From: an uncultured Syntrophobacteraceae bacterium
GTDB taxonomy: Bacteria; Desulfobacterota; Syntrophobacteria; Syntrophobacterales; Syntrophobacteraceae
Length of the DNA stretch: 5,205 bases
Assembly (NCBI GenBank): GCA_937889795.1
Contig: CALBZH010000550.1
Coordinates: 1-5,205, forward strand
Reading direction: 5' to 3'
Position numbers and translations under genes: made by a program. Positions within the stretch are counted from its first letter, which is position 1. Each line of letters opens with the position of its first letter. Shown in pieces: positions 1 through 5,205 of the stretch. The notes under the pieces are model-generated. The model had not been told where the DNA came from, made no database searches, and worked only from the letters and a program-made list of their open reading frames with translations.

Positions 1-55
1 AATCGCAAATGGTCACGTCCCGATAATTGATTACCTTTTTCTTCTCGTCGGCCAT
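1..55 (-). CDS. 5' end of an unidentified gene downstream of acsD (partial)
   Basis: The minus strand opens with ATG at 55 and reads MADEKKKVINYRDVTICD before the window ends, so only 18 residues are visible. A purine-rich GAGGA lies eight to nine bases upstream of the ATG, a good ribosome binding site, which makes this a real start rather than chance. The 106-nt spacer from acsD holds only weak hairpins (CCCC/GGGG arms at 73-76 and 82-85; GGGAA/TTCCC arms at 104-108 and 117-121) and an eight-base palindrome at 96-103. None is followed by a T-run, so co-transcription with acsD is likely. In other genomes acsD sits beside acsC, acsE, the CODH/ACS genes or methylene-tetrahydrofolate reductase genes. 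The visible N-terminus does not match the starts of AcsB, AcsC or AcsE as I remember them, so no product is named. Confidence 0.65.
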   Translation of the reverse strand, partial: MADEKKKVINYRDVTICD

Positions 56-161
56 GTTTCGTATCCTCTTATCCCCTTCGTGGGGCAGTTGCCTTTGCAT
101 GCAGGGAATTGGTCCTTTCCCCGCTCAAGGAGGCCTAAAATCACGAATCAGCTCTCGATAC

Positions 162-1106
162 CTACGACATCTTGGAGATAAAATCCTTGACCAGCTTCAC
201 GGAATCGGGATGGCGCAGGACCACGATGTCCGCACCGGCCAGAAGCAGGTCCACCGCAGTGATGGATTCCATCAGCACCGCGCGGGTCTTGGGATCGCCC
301 AAATTGGGGGCTTCTTCGGCGGAAAGGTTGGCCTCTTTGGTCTTCCAAACTTCATTGCCGACGTTGGCGATAATCGGCTGCTGCAGCTTCTCGTCCTCCT
401 GCGTGAGGGCCGCTTGCGTGATTCTCTCCATGACCGAATAGGTGTACTCGAGGCCGTAGCCAAGACCGCCGGTCGTGGGGTCGATGACGATGTCCTTGTT
501 GTTCACGCCGAGGTTGCCAAGGAGGATGTTAAGCTGTTTGGCGAGGTTGACGTCGATGGGCGAGGAAGAAGCGACGGCATGCTTGTAGCCGAGGCATGCG
601 GCACCAATCTGCTTGTAGTCGCCTTCCTCAACAGGTGACAGCAGAAGGCGCTTGCCGGTGCACTGCTCAGCCACCGCACGCATCACTTCGGTGTCCTTCT
701 CGTGATTGGCAACACCCCAGACGGCCACGGGAACGTCCACCGCATCAACAACCTTCTTCACAGAGGCGGCCACGTCGGCGGCGGCGCGGTTGTCCCCGTT
801 GGGGTCGGCACTCTTGGTCTGCACGACGATCATGTCTGCGCCGTATTTGTCGACGCATTTCTTGGCCCAGGCAGCCGAATCGGCCAGGACATCCTGGAAG
901 GGCTCTTTCGCGGCATCACACCAATCTTCGCTGGGGTCTTTGTCCCAAACTTCCATGGCGACGCGCGGGGGATTGGGCATGGCACCTTCAAACGAATGGA
1001 AGGGGAACGCGGCCCGTCCACCAACCGTGATGGCTTTGTCACCTGTGCCAAGGACTACCTCACGAATACTACCAGAATAGATTTGTTTGGGGGGTTGGAA
1101 AGCCAA
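162..1106 (-). CDS. acsD: Corrinoid iron-sulfur protein small subunit (acetyl-CoA decarbonylase/synthase subunit delta), AcsD/CdhD family
   Basis: AcsD pairs with the large subunit AcsC to form the cytoplasmic corrinoid iron-sulfur protein. That protein takes the methyl group from methyl-tetrahydrofolate on its cobalt and passes it to acetyl-CoA synthase. The 314-residue translation matches the bacterial family along its whole length and has the usual size (about 310-320). Recognisable blocks are the N-terminal strand with SIREVVLGTG (13-22), the FPFHSFEGAMPNPP segment (34-47), EPF-DV (68-73), YGADMIVV (88-95), SPIDVNLAKQLNILL (182-196), the signature VIDPTTGGLGYGLEYTYSVMERI (207-229), and a C-terminal LRHPDSV (297-303). 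This is a TIM-barrel-like fold that in the known complex helps cradle the cobamide; it carries no Fe-S cluster motif itself. TTG at 1106 is preferred over ATG at 1127, because a perfect AAAGGAGG lies eight bases before the TTG and inside the longer frame, and the short form begins MAFQ, like the Moorella protein (MAVQ). No defect is seen. The rest of CODH/ACS is not in the window. Confidence 0.95.
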   Translation of the reverse strand: MAFQPPKQIYSGSIREVVLGTGDKAITVGGRAAFPFHSFEGAMPNPPRVAMEVWDKDPSEDWCDAAKEPFQDVLADSAAWAKKCVDKYGADMIVVQTKSADPNGDNRAAADVAASVKKVVDAVDVPVAVWGVANHEKDTEVMRAVAEQCTGKRLLLSPVEEGDYKQIGAACLGYKHAVASSSPIDVNLAKQLNILLGNLGVNNKDIVIDPTTGGLGYGLEYTYSVMERITQAALTQEDEKLQQPIIANVGNEVWKTKEANLSAEEAPNLGDPKTRAVLMESITAVDLLLAGADIVVLRHPDSVKLVKDFISKMS

Positions 1107-1114
1107 GGTGAAAT

Positions 1115-1122
1115 CCTCCTTT
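1115..1122 (-). promoter_or_regulatory. Strong Shine-Dalgarno that fixes the acsD start at TTG 1106
   Basis: The minus strand reads AAAGGAGG at 1122-1115, followed by an eight-base spacer and TTG at 1106-1104. The upstream in-frame ATG at 1127 is preceded only by an A-rich stretch with AGCACAA and has no purine box. The element would lie inside the coding sequence if the ATG were used, so it decides the start in favour of TTG. Confidence 0.85.
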
Positions 1123-1193
1123 CGCATTTGTGCTTTTTTTCATTTATCCCACCGGCCAAAAGCAGCCAGTGGACCCTTCTCCTGTGAAAAGTC

Positions 1194-1207
1194 GCTCCGA
1201 ACGGAGC
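1194..1207. repeat. Perfect short inverted repeat GCTCCG-AA-CGGAGC
   Basis: Six-base arms at 1194-1199 and 1202-1207 are separated by two bases. On the minus strand it can fold as GCTCC-GTTC-GGAGC and is followed by GACTTTTC. It lies about 90 bases before the acsD start, inside the presumed leader. It could be a weak attenuator-like hairpin or a protein-binding dyad; the stem is short and the T-run only four bases. Confidence 0.35.
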
Positions 1208-1343
1208 CAAGCGGAACGTTGTTGCATTGTGACCATGGACGCGCATCACGTCGAGCGTGAAGCACCTCCCGGCCATGGCGGCGAAACCGGCTCTGAAAAC
1301 AACACGGGAGACCCGCTCATGCCTAAACCTTGATATATCGGGA

Positions 1344-1376
1344 CATGCGGTGCTTTTCTCGAAGCGAGACCGCATG
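1344..1376. repeat. Strong bulged hairpin in the acsD upstream region
   Basis: CATGCGGT (1344-1351) and ACCGCATG (1369-1376) are perfect eight-base complementary arms. Inside them GCTT (1352-1355) pairs with AAGC (1362-1365) around a six-base loop, leaving a three-base GAG bulge at 1366-1368 on the plus strand. An alternative inner stem is CTCG/CGAG. The structure forms on either strand. On the minus strand it lies roughly 240-270 bases before the acsD start and, if the candidate promoter at 1480-1508 is used, within the 5' leader. No T-run follows on either side, so it is not an ordinary terminator. Its role is unknown. Confidence 0.55.
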
Positions 1377-1479
1377 GATCAGATGGACCAGCGTGAAACT
1401 GTGAAGCGTATGGCAGGTTCAATGCAGCACATGCTCCCTGGAACGAGAGGAGACCTGTTATCGATACAGAGCCATGATC

Positions 1480-1508
1480 TCAATAACGAATTGGACCTGT
1501 GTTGTCAA
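1480..1508 (-). promoter_or_regulatory. Candidate sigma-70 promoter for acsD
   Basis: On the minus strand a perfect -35 box TTGACA (1508-1503) is followed after 17 bases by TATTGA (1485-1480), which matches only the first three positions of the -10 consensus. Use of this promoter would give acsD a leader of about 365 bases containing the hairpin at 1344-1376. The -35 and spacing are good and the -10 is weak, so this remains a candidate. Confidence 0.3.
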
Positions 1509-1630
1509 ACGTTTTTGAGGCGCTCCAGGGAATTGCACAAGGTGGATTGTCGTGAAAGAGCGGACGTGCACGAGCCTGTCTGGTACCCCAAAATGGGGGC
1601 AGCGTGTGTCTCGCGCTTCCGTCCACTCGA

Positions 1631-2149
1631 TCAGAAGCGGGTCGGCACGGCAAAGCTCCGCCGCGCCTCACGGACAGTGCGGATCACCGGATCGTGTTTT
1701 TCCGTTCGCTGGATCCGGTCCAGCCGAATACGGTCATCCACCCAGGTCAGGCGGGCCGCCTGATAAGGATTCGAAACGACACCCTGCGCGTGGGGCAGTC
1801 GCTGGTTCGTGAAATAAAGCATCCGACTCTTGCTCCAACGCTCCGGGTAATACCGGAGAGGATCGAACTCGAAATAGCCGTCCGTAATCATGGAGCGCAC
1901 GATCACATGCCTCGCCGGCGAAGCGATGGCCTGTCGAATTCGCTTTTCGATGGCTCGAACGGTGGCGGGGCTCAGACCATCTCCAACCACCTGCGTCGGA
2001 TAGTCGTCTCCCGAAACCTTGCTGGCGAAGTTGCGCTTCACGGTCGCAAGCCCGTGCACAAGTCTTCGGGCGTCCCAAAAGTCGAGGTCCGTGAAGATGT
2101 GATAGGAATGCTTGGTGAGACTGGGATGACAATAGACAATACGGGCCAT
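1631..2149 (-). CDS. Unrecognised basic 172-residue protein
   Basis: ATG at 2149 is chosen over the in-frame ATG at 2173 because GGAGGT (2160-2155) stands six bases in front of it and the extra eight residues look like translated leader. The protein is soluble, with no signal peptide or membrane segment, and rich in Arg, Tyr and His. Visible blocks are IVYCHPSLTKHSYH (4-17), FTDLDFWDARRLVHG (19-33), a helix of the form ATVRAIEKRIRQAI (62-75), HVIVRSMITDGYFEFDPLRYY (81-101) and a basic C-terminus from about 139. GC-rich third positions fit a real gene, unlike the opposite frames. I do not recognise the family, and the single Cys (7) and scattered His residues do not form a known metal-site motif. 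It lies 104 bases downstream of the Gly-Cys-tailed gene on the same strand, so the two probably share a transcript. Its ribosome binding site abuts a hairpin. Confidence 0.8.
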   Translation of the reverse strand: MARIVYCHPSLTKHSYHIFTDLDFWDARRLVHGLATVKRNFASKVSGDDYPTQVVGDGLSPATVRAIEKRIRQAIASPARHVIVRSMITDGYFEFDPLRYYPERWSKSRMLYFTNQRLPHAQGVVSNPYQAARLTWVDDRIRLDRIQRTEKHDPVIRTVREARRSFAVPTRF

Positions 2150-2160
2150 GATCCACCTCC

Positions 2161-2185
2161 CCCCGTAAGGCATGTCTTGACGGGG
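2161..2185 (-). promoter_or_regulatory. Hairpin abutting the ribosome binding site of the 172-residue gene
   Basis: On the minus strand CCCCGT (2185-2180) is perfectly complementary to ACGGGG (2166-2161), with a 13-base loop that can gain three inner pairs. The 3' arm runs directly into GGAGGT (2160-2155), the Shine-Dalgarno of the gene starting at 2149. The C-run could also slip to pair with part of the G-rich Shine-Dalgarno. This is a plausible translational control hairpin. Read on the plus strand it is followed by ATTTT, but there is no plus-strand gene upstream for it to terminate. Confidence 0.4.
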
Positions 2186-2229
2186 ATTTTCATTGCATCG
2201 AGCGTCCAGGCTCCCGGCCTCTCCTCACC

Positions 2230-2249
2230 CGCGCCTCTTACCCGGCGCG
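2230..2249. repeat. GC-rich inverted repeat after the Gly-Cys-tailed gene
   Basis: CGCGCC (2230-2235) and GGCGCG (2244-2249) form a perfect six-base stem with an eight-base loop, starting five bases after the stop codon of the leftward gene at 2254. No T-run follows on the minus strand, so it is not a canonical intrinsic terminator. It could stabilise the 3' end of the upstream message or pause ribosomes or polymerase between the two genes. Confidence 0.35.
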
Positions 2250-2253
2250 CTCG

Positions 2254-2607
2254 TCAGGAACAGCCGCAGCCACATCCGCACCCACACCCATCGCCCCCTT
2301 CTTCCTCGTCATGAGTCATGGCCAGGTGCTTCAGGGCATAGGCTTCCATGATGTTGTTGATCTCTTCCCGCATGAGGAAATGCACAAACGTCTGCTCCAC
2401 CTTCGGCAGTTTCTCGGCATAGGCCTTCACGACGTTTTCCATATCTTCGTACGAGGAGGAAACCAGCAATGTGTCGAACTTGTCCGTACGTGGCGGATCA
2501 CTCAGCGAGCACAACGGAAACCACTTATCCAAAGACTTCATAAATCCTACATAGAACATCGTTCGCTCGTGCTGCTCGAAAAACGCATCCCGATCCCAGA
2601 GCTGCAT
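2254..2607 (-). CDS. Small unknown protein with a C-terminal (Gly-Cys)5 tail
   Basis: The 117-residue protein starts at ATG 2607, five bases after AGGGGGAG (2620-2613), a good ribosome binding site. Residues 1-99 look like a compact soluble, mostly helical domain: an aromatic N-terminal part (LWDRDAFFEQHERTMFYVGF), a segment around 44-63 with FDTLLVSSSYEDMENVV, and a helix running through EEINNIMEAYALKHLAM (81-97). An acidic linker DEEEGGD (100-106) then leads to a tail of five Gly-Cys pairs and a final Ser, with Cys at 108, 110, 112, 114 and 116; one more Cys is at 33. There is no signal peptide, so the tail is probably cytoplasmic and reduced. Such Cys-rich ends often bind soft metals or Fe-S clusters, but I do not recognise this family and the function is unassigned. 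It is the first gene of a leftward unit and has its own promoter candidate at 2698-2726. Confidence 0.85.
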   Translation of the reverse strand: MQLWDRDAFFEQHERTMFYVGFMKSLDKWFPLCSLSDPPRTDKFDTLLVSSSYEDMENVVKAYAEKLPKVEQTFVHFLMREEINNIMEAYALKHLAMTHDEEEGGDGCGCGCGCGCS

Positions 2608-2697
2608 AACGGCTCCCCCTAGAAAGATAATCGACTTGATGGTGGCTGTGCTCGCCTCACCCGCTGCTTATCTCCTTCATGATCATCAGTAAAATGA

Positions 2698-2726
2698 ATC
2701 ATAAGGCGCCAACGGGAAAGATTCAA
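2698..2726 (-). promoter_or_regulatory. Probable sigma-70 promoter for the leftward two-gene unit
   Basis: On the minus strand TTGAAT (2726-2721) is followed after exactly 17 bases by TATGAT (2703-2698), a five-of-six match to the -10 consensus. Transcription would start near 2691, giving the Gly-Cys-tailed gene a leader of about 85 bases. This is the best-formed promoter in the window. A 27-codon frame starting in the -10 region lies in the leader but has no ribosome binding site. Confidence 0.5.
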
Positions 2727-2884
2727 CCGGCTGAGCCCGAATGCGATGGCTTGCGGAAGGAAATGCAACACCGGCGAAAGACCGAGCCTGCCCAGAATGC
2801 CACTAGCCCGAAAGCAAAGTCCCTTTCAATTTGCAGGCAAGATTCCCGACGACAAGAGCTCCACCAGAATGACGGTGCTCAAAA

Positions 2885-2900
2885 TGGCACTTAGATGGCC
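2885..2900 (+). promoter_or_regulatory. Candidate sigma-54 (-24/-12) promoter facing the cytochrome gene
   Basis: TGGCAC at 2885-2890 matches the -24 element in all six positions, and TGGCC at 2896-2900 keeps the T and the essential GC of the -12 element. The diagnostic GG and GC pairs are ten bases apart, as required. The -12 half departs from TTGCA/T at two positions. Transcription would begin near 2911 and give the cytochrome gene a leader of about 230 bases that carries the hairpin at 2925-2958. No activator gene is visible in the window. Confidence 0.3.
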
Positions 2901-2924
2901 AATATAGCGATATTAAAAACGCTT

Positions 2925-2958
2925 TTAGGCTAGTGACTCCCAATTTGGGAGAGCCTGA
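2925..2958 (+). repeat. Bulged two-part hairpin upstream of the cytochrome gene
   Basis: AGGCT (2927-2931) pairs with AGCCT (2952-2956), and the outer stem extends by a T-G and a T-A pair to 2925 and 2958. Inside, CTCCCA (2937-2942) pairs with TGGGAG (2946-2951) across a three-base loop, and AGTGA (2932-2936) forms a one-sided bulge. At DNA level the inner part is a near-perfect palindrome with seven-base arms. No T-run follows on the plus strand. It may be a leader RNA element or a protein-binding dyad for control of the cytochrome gene. Confidence 0.45.
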
Positions 2959-3142
2959 CCCAGCGGGGAGGCGACCCGATCACCATCCGCCTGCGCCTTG
3001 AAGTCTTTAAGTCCCTGACATTACAAGCTATCCCTCACCTCCTCCCGCCAAACCATCGGCAGGCACGGTTCATGTACTTGTTTCGAATACCGTTACCGTG
3101 TCAACCTGAAAAACTCCCCATACAACAAGGAGCATCTGAACC

Positions 3143-5205
3143 ATGAAACCATTTGCTTGGGTAGGACCGAGACTCTTCAGAGGTCGAACGCCCACACGTC
3201 TGGGGAGAACCCTGGTCCTGACGACCTGCCTGACCCTGGTGTTCTCAGGAGTTCTCCTGCCCGGGGCCGGTAGAGCCCAGCTTCCTGTTTTTCTGCCGGA
3301 TTCCTTAAAGGACACACCGCGGCCGGTGCCAACGGCCGCGGTCATTCTCGCGCCGATCGAAAACATCCCTGGTCCGGGGACGGATTTGAATTTTCAACCC
3401 TTGGATGTGATCACGCCCCTTCCGATCACAATCACTGGTGGAGCCACCGACCTGGGAGTTGGAATCGTCAAGAGTCAGGCCGCTCTCATCGCTTTGGGCA
3501 AGGCTCTGTTCTGGGACATGCAGGTAGGGAGTGACGGCATCCAGTCCTGTGCGACCTGCCATTTCAACGCGGGCGCGGATGTCCGCTCCAAGAACCAGAT
3601 TTCTCCAGGCCTGAAGGACGCCAACTTTCTGAACAACCCTCTGGACGGTGGGTCGGGCGATACCCGCTTCGGCAATTCCACCGTGCCCTTCACCGCCAAT
3701 GATCCCCTGAACCCGTCTGGCCCCTTGGATCCCCCGGATCCCGTCTTCAGCGTGCCGGGGCTTCCGCGGTTTGGTCCCAATAGCCCGCTGGTCGCGACCG
3801 ATTTCCCGCTGAACGGGTGGTTCAACCCCACGGCACTGGTTCCCCGGGGACCGGGCGTCGGCCCCTTCGAGGAACTGGCTCTCGTGGATCAAGATACCAA
3901 CGACGTCGTGTCCTCCATGGGCGTGCGCCGCACCCAGTTTGTGTCGACCACACCGGGAAGAGCGGTGGATGCGGGGACCCCGCTGGCCGACGTATTTAAC
4001 ACCAAGAAGCCCGGTGAGCTGGACACGGCCAGCCGCGTGCGACGGGTGGAGCCCAGGAATGCCCCCACCGTGATCAACGCGGTCTTCAACTTCGACAATT
4101 TCTGGGACGGCCGGGCCAGCTTCATCTTCAACGGGGTGAATCCTTTTGGATTTCGGGACCGGGAAAGCACCCTCAAGCTGAACACTGCCAATGGACCAGT
4201 CGATGTCTTCGTCCGGATCATCAATTCCAGCTTGGCCTCTCAGGCTGTTGGGCCTCCGGGCAGCGACTTCGAGATGTCCTGGGCCGGACGTACCTTCCCC
4301 GACATCGGAAAGAAGCTGCTGACCATGCAGCCGCTGGCCAGGCAATTGGTTCACCCCAAGGACAGCGTGCTGGGGCTCATGTCCCGGGCCAGGGTGGTCG
4401 GCACCACCCTGTCCGGACTGAAAGGGCTCAAGGACCGCACCACCGGTAGACCAACTACGTACACCAAAATGGTGCAGGCGGCGTTTCAAGACCAGTGGTG
4501 GAATGATACCACGAGCGTCTTCACGCCGGTCGCCGGCTCCGCGGTGGTCCAAAAGGCTTCGGTCGCCGATCCTCGGACCCTCGTGCTGAATCCTGGCAAG
4601 GCGACCGTGAGCAGGCGCGCGCTGGGCGCCCCCCTGGGGGCCGGCCAGTACTCTCAGATGATGTGGAACTTCTCCCTCTTCTGGGGCCTCGCGGTACAGG
4701 CCTACGAAGCGACCCTGGTCTCCGACGACACGCCGTTCGACCGCTTCATGGGCGCCCCCAGTCTCGATACTCCTATTCCCCCTGACCCCAACGCCCTGAC
4801 CGACCAGGAACAGCTCGGTCTGGCCATCTTCGACGACCCCGGCATTGATGGCAGCCCCGGAAATGGAGCCAAATGCAACAATTGCCACATCCTGCCCATC
4901 ACCAGCGGCCACACCGTTCTCGACATGAACCCGGACCTCCAGGGGGTGCCCCAGTCAACGGAGGGCATCATCGAAGACATGGTGATGGGGGACGGGACCG
5001 TTGCCAATTACGACCACGGCATGTACAACATCGCCGTCCGCCGCACGAATGAAGACCTGGGCCGGGCCGGCACCGCGCCCTTTACCAACCGCATAACAGG
5101 GGCACCGTTCCCGCTTTCCTATGTGGAGCTGACCGCCCTGAACAGCAGCACGGCCTGTACGGATCCGAATGGTAACTCAATACCATGCTGCGTGGACGAC
5201 AATCA
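3143..5205 (+). CDS. Exported, extended di-haem cytochrome c peroxidase (CCP/MauG)-like protein, incomplete at the right edge
   Basis: The frame is open from ATG 3143 (AAGGAG ten bases upstream) to the window end, giving 687 residues with no stop. A Sec signal peptide is clear: Arg-rich start, hydrophobic core about 24-40, likely cleavage after GAGRA (45). The first c-type haem site CATCH is at 136-140, preceded by LGKALFWDMQVGSDGIQ, as is typical of bacterial cytochrome c peroxidases. Other family blocks are EPRNAPTVINAVFNFDNFWDGRA (303-325), FSLFWGLAVQAYEATLVSDD from 510, the second haem site CNNCH at 578-582, and YDHGMYNIAVRRTNEDLGR (623-641). Ordinary di-haem peroxidases have about 320-350 residues; here 437 residues separate the two haem motifs, so it belongs to a long subgroup found beside respiratory cytochromes. 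In the family, electrons from a periplasmic donor reduce hydrogen peroxide, or MauG-like chemistry occurs; which substrate applies here cannot be told. A Cys pair (682-683) near the edge may start another element. Confidence 0.88.
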   Translation, partial: MKPFAWVGPRLFRGRTPTRLGRTLVLTTCLTLVFSGVLLPGAGRAQLPVFLPDSLKDTPRPVPTAAVILAPIENIPGPGTDLNFQPLDVITPLPITITGGATDLGVGIVKSQAALIALGKALFWDMQVGSDGIQSCATCHFNAGADVRSKNQISPGLKDANFLNNPLDGGSGDTRFGNSTVPFTANDPLNPSGPLDPPDPVFSVPGLPRFGPNSPLVATDFPLNGWFNPTALVPRGPGVGPFEELALVDQDTNDVVSSMGVRRTQFVSTTPGRAVDAGTPLADVFNTKKPGELDTASRVRRVEPRNAPTVINAVFNFDNFWDGRASFIFNGVNPFGFRDRESTLKLNTANGPVDVFVRIINSSLASQAVGPPGSDFEMSWAGRTFPDIGKKLLTMQPLARQLVHPKDSVLGLMSRARVVGTTLSGLKGLKDRTTGRPTTYTKMVQAAFQDQWWNDTTSVFTPVAGSAVVQKASVADPRTLVLNPGKATVSRRALGAPLGAGQYSQMMWNFSLFWGLAVQAYEATLVSDDTPFDRFMGAPSLDTPIPPDPNALTDQEQLGLAIFDDPGIDGSPGNGAKCNNCHILPITSGHTVLDMNPDLQGVPQSTEGIIEDMVMGDGTVANYDHGMYNIAVRRTNEDLGRAGTAPFTNRITGAPFPLSYVELTALNSSTACTDPNGNSIPCCVDDN

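Larger units (their letters stand above)
1107..1630. other. Long non-coding region upstream of acsD
   Basis: This stretch of 524 bases separates the acsD start from the stop of the 172-residue gene. Frames that cross it overlap real genes, lack ribosome binding sites and show no family resemblance, so I see no protein gene. It contains a 33-nt hairpin (1344-1376), a short perfect inverted repeat (1194-1207), a palindrome GATATATC at 1332-1339, a small CCCCA/TGGGG hairpin at 1586-1598 about 30 bases after the preceding stop codon, a TTGACA element (1503-1508), and a plus-strand stretch at 1448-1457 that equals the core of the cobalamin-riboswitch B12 box. The 1586-1598 hairpin is not followed by a T-run, so it is at best a poor terminator. 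Confidence 0.7.
2608..3142. other. Divergent intergenic region
   Basis: These 535 bases lie between the leftward Gly-Cys-tailed gene and the rightward cytochrome gene. I see no protein gene: a plus-strand frame of 71 codons from 2679 has no ribosome binding site and an ordinary charged composition. The leftward side carries a sigma-70-type promoter (2698-2726) and the palindrome ATGATCAT (2679-2686). The rightward side carries a sigma-54-like element (2885-2900), a dyad AATAT-AGCG-ATATT (2901-2914), and a bulged hairpin (2925-2958). A weak sigma-70 alternative for the cytochrome is TTGAAG at 2998-3003 with TACAAG at 3022-3027, 18 bases apart. Confidence 0.7.

Noticed and set aside
27..638. 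A 203-codon plus-strand frame opposite acsD
   Set aside because: It is the antisense shadow of a confidently identified gene.
1055..1375. A 106-codon minus-strand frame overlapping the acsD start
   Set aside because: It overlaps acsD in another frame, has no ribosome binding site and no recognisable sequence.
1448..1457. A cobalamin riboswitch controlling acsD
   Set aside because: Only the core of the B12 box is present, it is on the strand opposite acsD, and the other conserved blocks are not evident; kept only as a lead for a model search.
1586..1598. CCCCA-TTT-TGGGG hairpin just after the 172-residue gene, as a terminator
   Set aside because: The stem has only five pairs and is followed by TACCAG rather than a T-run on the minus strand.
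1257..1763. A 168-codon plus-strand frame in the acsD upstream region
   Set aside because: It overlaps the 3' end of the well-supported 172-residue gene, has no ribosome binding site at any of its ATGs, and its third positions are not GC-rich. The segment after the ATG at 1374 is mildly protein-like but unsupported.
2620..2703. A 27-codon minus-strand leader frame whose stop overlaps the Shine-Dalgarno of the Gly-Cys-tailed gene
   Set aside because: The overlap resembles translational coupling, but the ATG lies in the predicted -10 box and has no ribosome binding site, so it is probably not even transcribed.
2679..2894. A 71-codon plus-strand frame in the divergent intergenic region
   Set aside because: No ribosome binding site, it starts in the leader/promoter region of the leftward gene, and the composition is nondescript.
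3305..4912. A 535-codon open frame on the minus strand opposite the cytochrome gene
   Set aside because: It is antisense to a clear signal-peptide and haem-motif protein, its translation is low-complexity Gly/Arg/His-rich with no family resemblance, and such frames are common opposite GC-rich genes.

Overview
The window is bacterial, GC-rich, and holds one recognisable metabolic gene, two small unrecognised genes, one large exported haem protein and two long non-coding stretches. The leftward (minus-strand) block has four reading frames. They are the first 18 codons of an unidentified gene at the left edge, the corrinoid iron-sulfur protein small subunit AcsD of the acetyl-CoA (Wood-Ljungdahl) pathway, a 172-residue unknown protein, and a 117-residue unknown protein that ends in five alternating Gly-Cys pairs. 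The rightward block is one gene that runs off the right edge: an exported, unusually long di-haem cytochrome c peroxidase (CCP/MauG)-like protein, of which 687 residues are visible.

Layout: 1-55 partial gene (-); 162-1106 acsD (-), most likely starting at a TTG; 1107-1630 non-coding, with a strong 33-nt hairpin and a candidate acsD promoter; 1631-2149 unknown (-); 2150-2253 spacer with a hairpin against the ribosome binding site of the preceding gene; 2254-2607 Gly-Cys-tailed protein (-); 2608-3142 divergent intergenic region, with a good sigma-70-type promoter for the leftward gene and a sigma-54-like element plus a bulged hairpin on the rightward side; 3143-5205 peroxidase-like cytochrome (+, incomplete).

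How the parts fit: AcsD and the partial gene after it probably share a transcript, since the 106-nt spacer shows no convincing terminator. The two small unknown genes probably form a second leftward unit driven from about 2700. Nothing in the sequence ties them to AcsD beyond direction. The cytochrome is transcribed divergently and acts outside the cytoplasm. AcsD together with an exported c-type cytochrome suggests an anaerobic or microaerophilic respiratory bacterium with a folate/corrinoid one-carbon pathway. A Nitrospirota-like or similar chemolithotroph would fit, but that placement is inference and no marker gene here fixes it. No tRNA, rRNA, CRISPR array, insertion sequence or phage gene was seen.
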